Source: Phragmites australis
Taxonomy: Eukaryota > Streptophyta > Magnoliopsida > Poales > Poaceae
Length of the DNA stretch: 64,000 nucleotides
NCBI RefSeq assembly: GCF_958298935.1
Contig: NC_084944.1
Location: 20,305,679 to 20,369,678, forward strand
Direction: 5' to 3'
The translations under genes were made by a program, and so were the position numbers. Positions 1-11,400 of this stretch are shown in pieces (position 1 is the stretch's first letter; each line of letters starts with the position of its first letter). The notes under the pieces were generated by a model, which was not told the DNA's origin, made no database searches, and worked only from the letters and a program-made list of their open reading frames with translations.

Positions 1-548
1 GTAGCCTGCAGGTCGGCCTGCAGGGGAGAGTCGTAGTCTTGCAGGGGATCCTCGTGACGCCAGCTCTGAGGCTCTGGTGAACGAACGTGCAGGGTCCTGG
101 TGTCGAAGAGTTCCTCGGCCCGTAGAGCTTGGGTCAGAATAGCGCCGGTCATCACGGGGGCGGCAGTGGTCATGCGGGTAGCTTGCTGCTCGACCCGTAG
201 GGCTGTTTGCAGTTCCTCCATATGGGTCAGGAGTGCTGCCAAGCGTGATTCACGCTTGGGTGAAATGGTGTTTTCGGCGGTGGCGCCGGCCGCAGACCCT
301 AGGGGCGCAGCAAGGGTCTCGCCTTACTGCTGCTATTGCTAATGGTTCTCCGGGGTAGAGAGTCATTCGGTGCCAACCATAACTATGGTCATGGCTGGGT
401 CGGTGGTGGCCGTAAGGCCCTCGTTCCCCCCGGTTGTGGGGTCATCGTCAGCGCGACCAGTGTTTAGTCACCTGGACTGTCGCACAGGCATGACCGGGGG
501 GTCATCCGCAATCGCTGCGGCCTTGGTGGTCTTTTTCTTGGGTGACAT
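1..548 (-). pseudogene. gypsy gag N-terminal fragment
   Basis: On the minus strand an ATG at 548 opens just downstream of the LTR and primer-binding site. It begins M-S-P-K-K-K-T-T-K-A, a basic start typical of gag in grass gypsy elements. The frame stops after 26 codons at 468-470 (TGA), then continues in other frames towards position 1, with a segment readable as a gag helical region around 160-260. The rest of the element lies outside the window. No catalytic domain is visible, so gag is inferred from position and composition. Confidence 0.6.
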
Positions 549-575
549 CCTACCTCTCTTAGCACTTCTGTGTTC

Positions 576-594
576 GAATCCCCATGGATGGCAC
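576..594 (-). other. primer-binding site of the first gypsy element
   Basis: The minus strand reads GTGCCATCCATGGGGATTC, a degenerate form of the TGGCGCC..TGTGGGGA site common in grass gypsy elements. It starts two bases after the LTR end. This fixes both the orientation and the inner LTR boundary. Confidence 0.6.
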
Positions 595-750
595 GCTGTT
601 GGAGCAAGAGATCGTCTTGCCCCAGCAAGTACGGCGAGAGTTTCTTCTAAGGAGGAGACTCAAGCTTGGAGATAAAGTTTGAGAGGAAGAAACACCACAA
701 ATGTATTGATAGTAGAAAAATGGATTGGTCTAGGGGGGGTATCACAGCAT

Positions 751-858
751 CTTCTCCCAGGCGACCATGGCCTCTGTGTCCTGTGTCCCGCCCCTTCTCC
801 CAGGCGACCATGGCACCTCTGTGTCCTGTGTCCCGCCCCTTCTCCAAGGCGACCATGG
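751..858. repeat. 43-45 bp GC-rich tandem repeat in the LTR
   Basis: About 2.5 copies of a unit containing CTTCTCCCAGGCGACCATGG start at 751, 794 and about 838. Each has the GGCGACCATGG core, and the first two also share CTCTGTGTCCTGTGTCCCGC. It sits inside the LTR. Confidence 0.85.
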
Positions 859-1257
859 CCTCCTATTTATAGGGTTGTACGTAGCTTAGCGTACAAGTTA
901 TCGCTATGTGCAAAATATCCAGGACCTGGCTGAGTTACATGGCCTTATCCTGGATAACTGCATTTTACCCTTCGTAGAAGATAAATATCTACCATGGTAA
1001 CTATTGTGGTGCCTGCACCCTGAGGGGTGAGCCAGTCACCAATTGTGGCCCAACACCGCTTTGTTAGGGATGTCAGGATAACCTCCATTGCACTGGGCTG
1101 TCAGGACGGTGCCCACTAGCCTAGTTACTTAATGCTGGTCACTTTCTTGCAAGCAAAGGATGACCGGCGTTCCCCTTTTGGTAGATCTTTCTTGAGGCCT
1201 GATGACTCACCCCGTAGCCTTTGGGAAGCCTGCCCGGGGCTCCGGGCAGCAGCATGG

Positions 1258-1400
1258 CTCCAGGAGATGGAGGCTTTGAGAGGCATGACTCCGGGAGATG
1301 GAGTCTTCGGGAGTCATGGCTCCGGGAGATAGAGGCTTCAGGAGTCGTGGCTCTGGGAGATGGAGGCTTCGGGAGACATGGCTCAGGGAGATGGTTACTC
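1258..1400. repeat. 31-bp tandem repeat in the LTR, five units
   Basis: The core GAGAT(G/A)GAG recurs at 1264, 1295, 1326, 1357 and 1388, exactly 31 bp apart each time, with GGGAG..CATGGCTC between. The regular spacing suggests repeated binding sites in the LTR promoter/enhancer region, which is an inference. Confidence 0.85.
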
Positions 1401-1504
1401 CGAAGCCCGGAAGTCCGAAAGCGTTCTTCGGGAGGCGTGGGTCCATGGGCATGGGCTAGCTGAGCCAAGGGGCCGTCGGGGGTCCTTAACAACGACCCCC
1501 AACA

Positions 1505-2741
1505 ATACCTACATGCATAGGTCTAGGGTATTCTCCTAGGGTTTTTGAAGGTAACATACATTAATATAAATATTTATTTATCATAATTTATTAATAAAAT
1601 TTTCTAAGGTTCTTTGTCGTTTAAACCTAAATTCCTAGGCATTTACCAATTTATTATTCTAGTTAAACTATTATTTAAAACCTACCAAGATTATATTTAT
1701 GGCCTAGGTCATGGTTAAACAAGATAATTCTATTTCTAAACTACTCATGATATGAGCTATGATATTATATACAAATTATATAAAAATATAAACAAATATG
1801 AAGAAACCAAATGAAATTTAAGTGAATATTCAAATAAAATTCAAATGAAGAATTCATATAAACTCCAAAAATTATGAAATTGGTATAGATGGATAGATCT
1901 TGAATTTTGAGGAATTTTGGCGAAAGAATCGTTGAAATCAGAGTTGGAATGGCAGAGAAATGGTTCTCAAAATTTTGTTGGAAAATTAATTCAAGAAAAA
2001 GGAAGAGGGGACATTGTGCACGTTACGATGTATCTGGGCCTGGTCCATTTGTTCAGTGGGGCGGGGTATGGTCTCTGGCCTACTGTGGCCCAAGGAAGGT
2101 TAATCGGCTGTGGGCTATGTCTGTGGACTGGGCTGAGCCAAAGGAAAGAAGGCGGCCCATGTCCACAGTCTAGGTGGCGGTCTGGCTGACAGTAGTGGCG
2201 AGGCCCACCTGTCTGCCAAACAGAGAGAGGGAGTGTCACAGAGAGAGGGAGGATAGCAGCACCGACACAATGGCTGGAATTACAGTGGAATAGGGTTGCT
2301 GGCACTGGGAGTAGTTGAGGGCTACACCAGGGGTTCGGCTCAACGCGGGGGAGTCGCATGTGTGTTTCCCGTCAACAGAATGTGGCCAGTGTGGTGTAGG
2401 GACCTCATCAAAGTTGAGAGAGGCGGCGACGCACATGGAAGCGGGTATAGGACAATCCTAGTTTGGCATTTCTTGACTAGGGAGCTGCTACATGGTGCGG
2501 CGAACCCGTTTTGTGGTTGGGCTCAGCTCGGGGGTACTCCTACGAGGCCGGTGGCGAGCAGAGGAGGAGGTGGCCATGGTAGTTTGGGGAGAAATTGGCA
2601 CGGGTATGGAGAGAGGGGAGAGGGCCTCGAGGAAGGTTGAGGGAAGCTCAGAGGTGCTCACTAAGGGCTCATCGGGGTCAGGGACGGGCCGGAGGTGGAA
2701 ATCGACTGGTAGCAGCTGGACTTTGGGGAGAAATAGGGGAG
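1505..2741. other. non-coding stretch, possibly an old LTR fragment
   Basis: No gene is supported here. 1505-1900 is very AT-rich; 2000-2740 becomes GC-rich and contains a short duplicated CAGAGAGAGGGAG motif near 2220-2250. The change from AT-rich sequence with TTAATTCAAGAAAAAGG (about 1986) to GC-rich sequence resembles long gypsy LTRs. No TG..CA termini were found, so the assignment is weak. Confidence 0.3.
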
Positions 2742-2746
2742 GAGCT

Positions 2747-3089
2747 TGATGATGGTGTGGCCTGATCTTCCGATAAGTACTGTAGATAAGTTGATTATGG
2801 AGATCTCGACGTTGATGATCCAAGGCTCCGATCAGAACTGATCGTTCCCTCACAATCACTACACCACTGCTCCATTGGTTATCGACCATGCCAAGACGCG
2901 GTTGACCTCACTAAGAATGCTTATCCCTGCAAGCGAATTGAGAACACAAGCAAGAACATAGTAGATGCAATCTGAATATTGCTAGATACCAATTAAGCAC
3001 ACGAGTTGGGGTTCCACAAACCGATAGACGGCGAAACTGCAATGACAGAATAATCTAAGCAAAATCCAAATTTCTAATGGCGGCAGCAC
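2747..3089 (-). mobile_element. 3' half of the LTR of a non-autonomous CRM-like element
   Basis: Read on the minus strand this aligns by eye over its length with the second half of the LTRs at 4908-5799 and 11710-12515. Shared landmarks include the TTGCTTAGATTA..CTGTCATTG block, the GGTTTGTGGAACCCCAACTCGTG block, the GATAACCAATGGAG block and the terminus ending ATCATCA. The rest of the same LTR lies at 32710-33222. The interruption is the LTR-A element and everything nested in it. Outer flank is gagct (2742-2746). Confidence 0.75.
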
Positions 3090-3524
3090 TGTTGGCACTC
3101 GTTATTGTACCATTTTAGTGCTTAATTCTCTCAATCTATGGCTTGATTTGCAACATGATTATGTATTATTATGGCTAACCTTAATGATTTTCGAGTATGC
3201 TGTCGTTTTTGAAGTGTTTTCTTGAATCTCATAAAAAGGCGACAAAATACCAGGAAAAAGGCTCAAATTGGGAAAGACATGAAAAAGATCAAAATTTAGG
3301 AGAAAAGCCGAGGCTGACTAAGCCAGGTGGGCCCAGCTGCCCATGGGCACCCTAGGCCCAATAGGCCCAATCAAGGCCCAACATCATTACTGACATCCCC
3401 TCGGCTATCTAGAAGGTTTCCCATGTTGGAAATTTTGAGAAGTCAGCAAAAAAATGTGGAATTCTACTCAAACATGGACTCGTCCGGACTCGCGATCAAA
3501 CTATAATTCTCGGATTTCTGGAAG
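3090..3524 (+). mobile_element. LTR-A 5' LTR, first part
   Basis: The segment starts TGTTGGCACT and matches the start of the intact LTR at 31157 for about 430 bp. It breaks off in the middle of a shared phrase (TTCTGGAAG versus TTCTAGAAGGTTTTC at about 31590). The missing remainder resumes at 23010 after the CACTA insertion. Confidence 0.9.
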
Positions 3525-3546
3525 CACTACAATAGAAATAGTCATC
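3525..3546 (+). repeat. CACTA left terminal inverted repeat
   Basis: These 22 bases match the reverse complement of 22988-23009 except at two positions (T/C at base 9 and A/G at base 16). Confidence 0.95.
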
Positions 3547-3741
3547 CGTGCCGCCCCATCAGTGCCAATTATGATAGAACCGGCACTGATGAAGTATCAG
3601 TGCTGCTTCGTAACTTCCCGCTCGATCAACGATCGAGCCGGGTTGAACCAGCAGTGATACTCAGTATCGGTGCCGGCTCATGAAACGAACTGGCACTGAT
3701 ACTAAGTATCAGTGCCAGTTCATATTATGAGTAGGCACTGA
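3547..3741. repeat. CACTA left subterminal repeats
   Basis: A cluster of roughly eight copies of the motif CAGTGCCGG(T/C)T in both orientations, often as TATCAGTGCC..CGGCACTGATA pairs. In En/Spm-type elements such repeats bind the element-encoded TNPA-like protein. A GCTCGATC-aac-GATCGAGC hairpin lies at about 3620-3638 within the array. Confidence 0.85.
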
Positions 3742-3752
3742 TAAGTCGAGTC

Positions 3753-3760
3753 TATATAAG
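3753..3760 (+). promoter_or_regulatory. TATA box of the transposase gene
   Basis: TATATAAG lies directly after the last left subterminal repeat and upstream of the leader exon. The same arrangement recurs at 16452-16459. Confidence 0.6.
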
Positions 3761-4134
3761 GCGTCGTCCTCTTCCCTAGCTCTTCACGCCAACCTTTGTC
3801 TCTGCATGCCAACCAAGCTGCCTCACCGTCATCTCTTCGCGCCAACCGAGCACACGGTGAGCTTCGCGGGGTCGTGCTCTTCCTTTAGCGGTCCTCGTTT
3901 TCCCCTTGGCCCAAAGCCGTGCCACCTCGCACGCCGCCGGCGGAGCTCTGGTCCCATGCCCCTTTTTGCACATCGCTGAGTTCGCATGCCCATGTAGATT
4001 CTCCGACCGCTGACCCCGGCCGAATGGCACCGCTATCGTCATCGACGAGCTCGGCCGAACGCCGACGACAATGGCTGTGAGCCATGTTGACCGAAGTGAA
4101 CTTGGCCGGTCCTACTTTGCATGTGCTGGGCTAG
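3761..4134 (+). other. transposase leader exon (5' UTR), inferred
   Basis: GC-rich sequence follows the TATA box and ends at a plausible splice donor, CTAG|GTACCT at 4134/4135. It carries no long frame in phase with the downstream exon, so it is taken as untranslated. The transcription start was not determined. Confidence 0.45.
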
Positions 4135-4807
4135 GTACCTTTGGGTACAAAAAGTATTTTAGAGCTTTAGATATTATTTTTTATTTTAGTTAAATCAAAA
4201 ATGCGAAATAGAATTAGTGTCCAATGGTTAAATCGGTTGAAAAATTGTAAAATGTGTAGAAAAATGAATATTACTCCAAAAATTATGAAACTAATTTTGT
4301 TAGATTTGTTTTAGCATACTCTACATGTTAGAAATGCTAGGATCAATGAAATATTTATTTAAATTTCAATGGTTTATAAAATAGTTTTAAGCATCGATAA
4401 TTCATAATTAATTATTGGTAAGCCCAAAATTGGTGAAATCAATTTTTTTAATCTTTTTAGTTTAGTCCCTGTTCATTAAAAATACCCACCCTCATGATAA
4501 ACATAATATTCATCTTTTTAGTTTTTTCTAAATAGGATTATGCTTTTCTTAAGCGTAATTAATTCAGAAAATTATTAAATGTTTAACAATAATTCCAATT
4601 AAACTCTAGTTGAGCTCTAATTGAGTATGTGATTATGCCATTGTTATCTAGATCTCCAATTTTGTAGTAGTGATTTAAGGGAAAAATGTTAAAATCACCT
4701 TTAAATAGATTAAAACCTAGCTCCAATTTTGTAGTACTGAATTAGTTAAAAAGATTAAAATTACCTATAAATATATTAGCATATTGAATATGAATATTGT
4801 GTTGTAG
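4135..4807 (+). other. transposase first intron, inferred
   Basis: AT-rich, with a GT start at 4135 and an AG end at 4807 (TTGTAG). Part of it (about 4190-4450) resembles the duplicated AT-rich block at 28155-29262 in LTR-A, sharing AATTTTGTTAG, CTACATGTTA and CCAAAATTGGTGAA. Confidence 0.5.
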
Positions 4808-4907
4808 GGATGGCAAATCCACCTGCTAGTCACAAGCGGACGTGGCAGTATTTAGAAGGTGGGTCCTCCAACCGAGACCAAGTGCCGGAAGATGATGGGC
4901 CATCTAT
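4808..4907 (+). pseudogene. transposase exon 2, left part, split by a retrotransposon
   Basis: An ATG at 4810 starts a frame running 98 bases to the insertion point, beginning M-A-N-P-P-A-S-H-K-R-T-W. It resumes at 12521 for 22 bases, so the two parts total 40 codons with no frame error. The downstream splice then enters the next exon in phase. This exon was therefore open when the CRM-like element landed in it. Confidence 0.7.
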
Positions 4908-5799
4908 TGATGAGGACATCACTCATTTAGATACACGCGCTACAAGTGATCCTCCGATGATTGATCCGTTATAAGGACCGATTACACAGGCTCGCGCACG
5001 TCGTTTAACTCATGAGGTGAATTCGTTACTCGATGTCCATACTACTAATTATAAGGATGTGATGCTACTCAATTTTTGTGAATTTTTTATGCTTAGGAAT
5101 ATGGGAGAAGCACCTATGGAACAGCCAAGTCGGACGGGGCTCAAGCCAACTTCAAGTCGGAGCCAGAACTCGGTTCGGATTCAGCAAACAACGCAGCACT
5201 AAAACGGCCATAACTTCTTCATACGGAGTCCAAATAAGATGTTATTTGATGCGTTGGAAAGCTAAGGATGATAGCTTTGTTTTGGTACTAGTCCCAGCTC
5301 CAGATTCATGGTGAATTATTTTGTGTCATCAAAACAATGTACTGTGTCATAATTTTGGGCCATATCGGGCCTTATAAACATGTTCGGGTCTAAGCCCAAG
5401 TTGTGGACGCCCCCTGGTCACCCAAAACCCTAGCATACCCCTCTTCATATATCTAGCAGCCATCATCATAGATTTTTTGGGTTTTGCTTAGATTAATCTG
5501 TCATTGAACAGTTTCGCCGTTGTTCTGTTTGTAAAACCCTAGCTCGTGAGCTTAATCATATTTGCAATTTCAGATTGTGTTCTTCCGTGTTCTTGCTTGT
5601 GTTCTCGATTCACTTGCAAGAATTAGCCTTCTTGGTGAGGTCAATAGTGCCACACACGGTTGATAACCAACGGAGGAGTGGTGTAGCGATTGCAAGAGTT
5701 GCGTTATGTTCTGATCGGAAGCCTTGGATCGTCAACGTCGAGTCTCCACCAATCAACTTACCATTACCTAACGGAGGATTGGGCCTAATCCTCTCATCA
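4908..5799 (+). mobile_element. CRM-like 5' LTR (892 bp)
   Basis: Runs TGATGAGGAC to TCTCATCA. It contains the tail of the integrase reading frame near its start (about 4976-5010). A candidate TATA-like CATATATC lies near 5448 in a segment missing from the 3' LTR. It is 86 bp longer than its partner. Confidence 0.92.
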
Positions 5800-5800
5800 A

Positions 5801-5822
5801 CTGGTATAAGATTTTCAGGTTG
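5801..5822 (+). other. primer-binding site (initiator Met tRNA type)
   Basis: CTGGTATAAGATTTTCAGG, one base after the LTR, is a decayed form of TGGTATCAGAGC, complementary to plant initiator Met tRNA. Confidence 0.6.
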
Positions 5823-7033
5823 CCCACTAGGTAATTTCGTTTTCCCCTTAGATTAGTTCTATTTTCATCACCTAGAGGCTAAAAAAGCCAAAATATTTCC
5901 CTTGTCTGCTGTCCTACAACCCTTTGGGCCTTGCAGTTTCATTTTTGGTGTCGCGTTGTTGAGTTTGTGTCCATTGTGGTCGATTCTTTTTGCTAGTCTA
6001 GAGTAGTGTTCTTGGTCTTAGTTCAACACCCGTGCTATTTGTTGCGCCACTCTCCCACCATCCTCACCCCCACCAACAAGTCGAGCCACTACATCACTTG
6101 ATTTGCCCTCGTGAACCGCCATGTGTTAATTCTCACCACGGTAGCCCTAGATAGGTCGCAAGTTGTCTTGTATCACTCGCCCTGTCACCGCAGCCCTCCT
6201 TTTTCATCTGGCGATCAGATTGCTTGCTTGCCCTAATTTCGTGGGCTTACCGATTGAGTAGGGAAGCTTTACCATAATTTTTCGCTGTTGTTATCATCCA
6301 TAGCCTAGGGTAGCTTTGCTGTAGGTGTGTTTACATCACTAAGCAGAGTTACTTAGCCGTGTCCTGTGTTCAGTTGATAGGGAAGCTTTGCCCTAAACCA
6401 ACAAAAGAAAATAAGTGCGCAGAAATCTTAGTTTGAGCAGTGTTCACTAAATCGGGCGTAACTTTTGCCTACGAACTCGGATTTGGACGTTCTATACGCC
6501 GTTGGAAAGCTGGTTTTGAGCCCGATGTGAAAAAAGCAACTAGTTATGACTTGTTGGCCTGTTTGACCCCCAAATTCGTCTGTTTACACCCTCTTTCAGG
6601 GCCCGGAAGTTTCAGCACCCGTTTTTCACATCTTGCTGTCTACCACTTTGTGATCTGTTTTGGCTTTGCTTGCTTCCAAATTTTATTCCTATATTTTTTA
6701 GACCCTTTATAAGTGTGTGCTACAACATCTGGAAAAGAAAGTGTGCAAAAAAAATAGAGAAAAAATAGTGGTAAAAATCAGAAATATTAAAGGCAATCAG
6801 ATTGTGGTAGCACACTGTGTTCTTTGTGCTTGGTCCTTTCTTTCAGCTTGTTGTGCTAGGTCTTGGGACACGCTAGGGACCAGCAATGAAAACTACTTTG
6901 TACATTTATTCAGCTTTGCTAATCTGATTACGTTTTGCTACTCCTGAGTGTGGTAAGATGCTTGAGTGTGTGTGATTCCACTGCCTAATAGTGATAGGGA
7001 TAATTTTGTTTTGTCCTTTGCTTTCTACTAACC
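5823..7033 (+). other. untranslated leader of the CRM-like element
   Basis: About 1.2 kb between primer-binding site and gag. Short frames occur but none resembles a known protein. Several GGGAAGCTTT..CC and TAGGG..GCTTTGC phrases recur between 6260 and 6400. Confidence 0.6.
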
Positions 7034-8407
7034 ATGGAAAATGATCCAAAGGATTTCAAGGACTGTGTCTCTAAGGGAGAACTTAACACCCTCGTTCAGC
7101 AACAGAATCGAGCATTGAACGACATGATGGCAAGACAGAATCAAATATTGAACGACATTATCACAAGGATGAACGACATGAGAGCAAGCATTGCTAATCT
7201 AGTCACACGGGTGAACGACATTGAGTTGCGGGATCCACAGGAAGAAGATGCTTCTGACAATGATGATCCCAATGCTGGACATGAAGATGATGATGCTGGT
7301 GTTTTTGTGGGACAAGATTGGAGGGCACAACATCAGCGCCGACCGAACAACAATAACAACCGTAACCACCGCATCAGAGGTAATGTTCGAGGTAATGATG
7401 ATCACTACGCTAAGGTCAAGTTTAAGATACCCTCTTTTGATGGTTCATATGATGCTGATGCTTATATAGATTGGGAAATGACGGTTGAGCAGAAGTTTAA
7501 TTCTCACATGGTTCCTGACATACATAGAGTTAGACAAGCCACTAGTGAGTTCACTAATTATGCAATTATTTGGTGGAATGGGTTGGTAAATGCTGGATTA
7601 GAACCCACTACTTGGGAGAGATTAAAGCATGCCATGCGTAGTATATTTATACCCCCTGAGTACAAACAAGATTTAAAAAAGAAATTGCAGCGCTTCAATC
7701 AAGGTAGTCGATCTGTTAATGAAGACTATAATGAACTACACATTGCTGTCCTTCGCTGTGATATACAAGAAAATGATGAGGATACAATGATTCATTTTTA
7801 TTCGGGGTTAAGACATGAAATTCAGGACTTGGTTGACTATAGAGATTATAATACCATGGATAGGTTGTTCTATCTTGCTATGTTGGCAGAGAAAGAATTG
7901 CAAGGACGTGAGCCAAAGTCGCGGAACATTGGGAGTTCGTTTTCCTCCAGATCGCAATCGGGCAAAGCCAAATCAGCCTCATTCGCTCCGGCACGGTCTA
8001 CTGCCCCCTCCGATAATAGGGCGTGTACAGCAACACCGTCACCACCAGCACCACATACAATCGAGGTGAGCAAATCTGTTTCTCTGCAGCAACCAGCGAC
8101 GAAGACCACTCCTTCAACTGGCTCCATGAGTAGTTCAGCGAGTATTGTGTGCCGCCGTTGCAAGGGCATGAGCCATGTCATGAAGGATTGCCCTAGTCAA
8201 CGCGCTTACGTTGCAACCGATGATGGTGGGTACATCAGTGCTAGTGATGTTGACGATGAATTTGTGTGTCAAGCTAACCTTGTAGGTGATCATGAGACCG
8301 ATAGCGATGGTGATGAGATTTTAGGTGCTGCTACCATTGAGGACTACAAAAATAGAACTTTTGTTGTACAACAGGTTTTGAGTGCTCAAATGGAGCAAGC
8401 GGAGTAG
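7034..8407 (+). CDS. Gag polyprotein (457 aa) of the CRM-like element
   Basis: Forms the virus-like particle and packages the element RNA. The N-terminus has a heptad-like region with repeated ILNDII/ALNDMM motifs (about residues 20-65), then an acidic patch. The capsid-type core with Y-I-D-W-E..V-E-Q-K-F and W-W-N (about 140-200) and R-Y-K-L-type helices follows. A CX2CX4HX4C zinc knuckle (C-R-R-C-K-G-M-S-H-V-M-K-D-C) is encoded at about 8150-8191. It ends with an in-frame TAG at 8405-8407; the protease continues in the same frame downstream. A CAG to TAG change therefore probably split one gag-pol frame. Confidence 0.85.
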   Translation: MENDPKDFKDCVSKGELNTLVQQQNRALNDMMARQNQILNDIITRMNDMRASIANLVTRVNDIELRDPQEEDASDNDDPNAGHEDDDAGVFVGQDWRAQHQRRPNNNNNRNHRIRGNVRGNDDHYAKVKFKIPSFDGSYDADAYIDWEMTVEQKFNSHMVPDIHRVRQATSEFTNYAIIWWNGLVNAGLEPTTWERLKHAMRSIFIPPEYKQDLKKKLQRFNQGSRSVNEDYNELHIAVLRCDIQENDEDTMIHFYSGLRHEIQDLVDYRDYNTMDRLFYLAMLAEKELQGREPKSRNIGSSFSSRSQSGKAKSASFAPARSTAPSDNRACTATPSPPAPHTIEVSKSVSLQQPATKTTPSTGSMSSSASIVCRRCKGMSHVMKDCPSQRAYVATDDGGYISASDVDDEFVCQANLVGDHETDSDGDEILGAATIEDYKNRTFVVQQVLSAQMEQAE

Positions 8408-11400
8408 CTTCAACGCCATAATTTGTTTCAGATGTTTCTCATTGTCAAGGACTGCCATGTTCGAGTTATAATTGATGGTGGGAGTTGCAATAACTTGGTG
8501 AGTCTAGATTTTGTCAAGAAGCTTGGTTTGGCAACTCGCGCACACCGTCGTCCATATCACATTCAATGGCTCAATAACAGTGGTAAGGCGAAAGTAACAC
8601 ACACTGTTCGTGTTCTTTTTTCCATTGATTCCTACCATGATTATGTAGATTGTGATGTCGTACTTATGCAAGCATGTTCCCTTTTGTTAGGCCATACTTG
8701 GGAGTTTGATACTAATGCTACACACCATGGTAGAAGTAATAAATACAACTTATGCACAAAAGAAAGAAAATAACCTTGCTTCCTTTAACACCAAGTGAGA
8801 TTGTGCAATGTGATAAAGCGATAGCTGAAAATACGAAGAGAGAGCAAGATTTACTATCTGAAAATCAGCAAGTAGCTAAACATGATTTTCCACCAAGGAA
8901 AGAGCAACCAACACCTTATTCTAGTTCCACAGGCATTAAATTAAAAGGTGGTGTTATGCTTGTTACAAAATCAGACGTTGCTGAAATTGTTAACAATGAT
9001 GTTCCTTGCTACGCTTTGGTATGCAAAGAGGCTTTATTTTCACTTGATGATATACCTTTCTCTTTGCCTTCTGCTATCACTAACCTTTTGCAGGAGTATG
9101 AGGATGTGTTTCCAACCGAGATACCCCCGGGACTACCACCTTTGAGAGGAATCGAGCACCAAATTGATTTGATCCCGGGAGCAACTTTGCCAAACCGTGC
9201 AGCATATAGGACCAAACCGGAGGAGACTAAGGAAATTCAATGGCAAGTCCAAGACCTTTTGGACCGTGGGTATGTACGAGAAAACCTTAGTCCTTGTGCT
9301 GTTCCTGTTCTTTTGGTTCTAAAAAAGACGGTAGTTGGCGCATGTGTGTTGATTGTAGAGCCATTAATAACATTACTATAAGATATCGCCATCCTATCCC
9401 TAGGCTATATGACATGCTTGATGAGTTAAGTGGTTCTATTGTGTTCACAAAGATTGACTTGCGTAGTGGTTACAACCAAATAAGAATGAAATTGGGAGAT
9501 GAATGGAAAACTGCTTTTAAAATAAAGTTTGGTTTATATGAGTGGTTAGTGATGCCTTTTGGTTTAACTAATGCACCTAGCACGTTTATGAGATTGATGA
9601 ATGAGGTTCTACGTGCTTTCATTGGTAAATTTGTGGTGGTTTATTTCGATAACATCTTGATCTATAGCAAGTCACATACACAACATATTGATTATCTATA
9701 TGCTGTTTTTGATGCTTTGCGAGAGGCACGTTTGTTTGCTAATCTTGAGAAGTGCACCTTTTGCACCGATCGAGTTAGTTTTCTTGGCTATGTTGTTACT
9801 CCACAGGGAATTGAAGTGGATGAATCAAAAATTGAAGCCATCAGGAGCTGGCCGATCCCGAAGACTATTACACAGGTGAGAAGTTTTCATGGTCTTGAAG
9901 GTTTTTATCGGTGTTTTGTGAGAGATTTCAGCACCATTGTTGTGCCCCTTAATGAGTTGACAAAAAAGAGTGTTCCATTCCATTGGGGTCCAGCACAAGA
10001 AGAAGCTTTTAACACGCTGGAAGAGAAGCTTACACATGCACCTCTACTCCAACTTCCGGACTTTGGTAAGACTTTTGAGTTAGAATGTGATGCTAGCGGA
10101 ATTGGAATTAGAGGAGTGTTACTTCAAGAAGGTAAACCCGTTGCTTACTTTAGTAAGAAATTAAATAGGCCATCTCTGAATTATTCGACTTATGATAAGG
10201 AGTTGTACGCTTTAGTTCGAGTTTTAGAAACATGGCAACACTATCTTTGGCCTAAGGAGTTTATTATTCATTCTGATCATGAATTCTTTGAAGCACATTA
10301 GAACTCAAGCTAAACTGAATAAACGACATGCTAAATGGGTTGAGTTCATTGAATCTTTTCCATACATAATTAAACACAAGAAAGGTAAAGACAATGTCAT
10401 TGCAGATGCATTATTTAGATGTTACACCATGTTGTCCCAACTAGATCACAAAATCTATGGTTTAGAAACAATAAAAGGGTTCTATGCGACTGATTCGGAC
10501 TTTAAAGATGCTTTTCAAAATTGTAAAGAAGGGAGAACTTGGAATAAGTATGTGCTGAATGATGGACTTCTTTATTGCGCTAATAAGCTATGTGTTCTAG
10601 CTAGCTCCATTCGTCTTTTGTTTTTTCAGGAGGCACATGGAGGAGGTTTGATGGGACATTTTGGAGTGAAGAAAACTGAAGATGTGCTGGCCACTCATAT
10701 CTTTTGGCCAAAGATGAGACACGATGTCGAGCGCTACATGTCACGCTGTACTACTTGCAATAAAGCTAAGTCTTACTTGAATCCACATGTTCTTTATATG
10801 CCTCTTCCTGTTCCTAGTGTACCTTTGGTGGATATTTCTATGGACTTTGTTTTAGGATTGTCTAGGACAAAAAGGGGGAGAGATAGTATATTTGTAGTGG
10901 TGGATCGTTTTTCTAAAATGGCACATTTTATACCTTGTCACAAGAGTGATGATGCTACACATATAGCTGATTTATTTTTCAGGGACATTATACGCTTGCA
11001 TGGAGTGCCAAATACCATTGTCTCTGATCATGATGCGAAGTTTTTGAGTCATTTTTGGAGGATATTATGGAATAAATTGGGGACGAAACTGTTGTTCTCT
11101 ACTACATGTCATTCCCAAGCTGATGGACAAACGGAGGTTGTTAATCGCACATTATCTACTATGTTGCGGGCTATTTTAAAGAAGAATTTGAAGATGTGGG
11201 AAGAGTGTTTGCCTCATATTGAGTTTGCTTACAACAGATCTGTCCACCACCAAGGTAAGTCCGTTTCAGGTAGTGCATGGTTTCAATCCCCATGCTCCTA
11301 TTGATTTACTACCTTTACCTCCTTCTGAAACTCTAAATTTGGATGCTACACAATGTGCTGAATTTATTCTAAAGATGCATGAAACAACTGAAGAAAGTAT

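Larger units (their letters stand above)
597..1504 (-). mobile_element. 5' LTR of a minus-strand gypsy retrotransposon (908 bp)
   Basis: On the minus strand the segment begins TGTTGG at 1504 and ends CCAACA at 597, a perfect 6-bp inverted repeat with canonical TG..CA ends. A primer-binding site and a gag start follow directly. It carries two families of short tandem repeats (751-858 and 1258-1400), probably in the U3/R regions. The matching 3' LTR is off the left edge, so the target-site duplication cannot be checked; the five bases outside the LTR are atacc (1505-1509). Confidence 0.8.

Noticed and set aside
100..675. Two plus-strand frames at the left edge
   Set aside because: The minus strand has a consistent LTR, primer-binding site and gag start here; the plus frames are shadows.
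3525..3741. Regularly spaced inverted motifs that could suggest a CRISPR-like array
   Set aside because: The motifs alternate in orientation, have irregular spacing and lie at CACTA ends next to terminal inverted repeats and a 3-bp target duplication. They are transposon subterminal repeats, and the DNA is plant.
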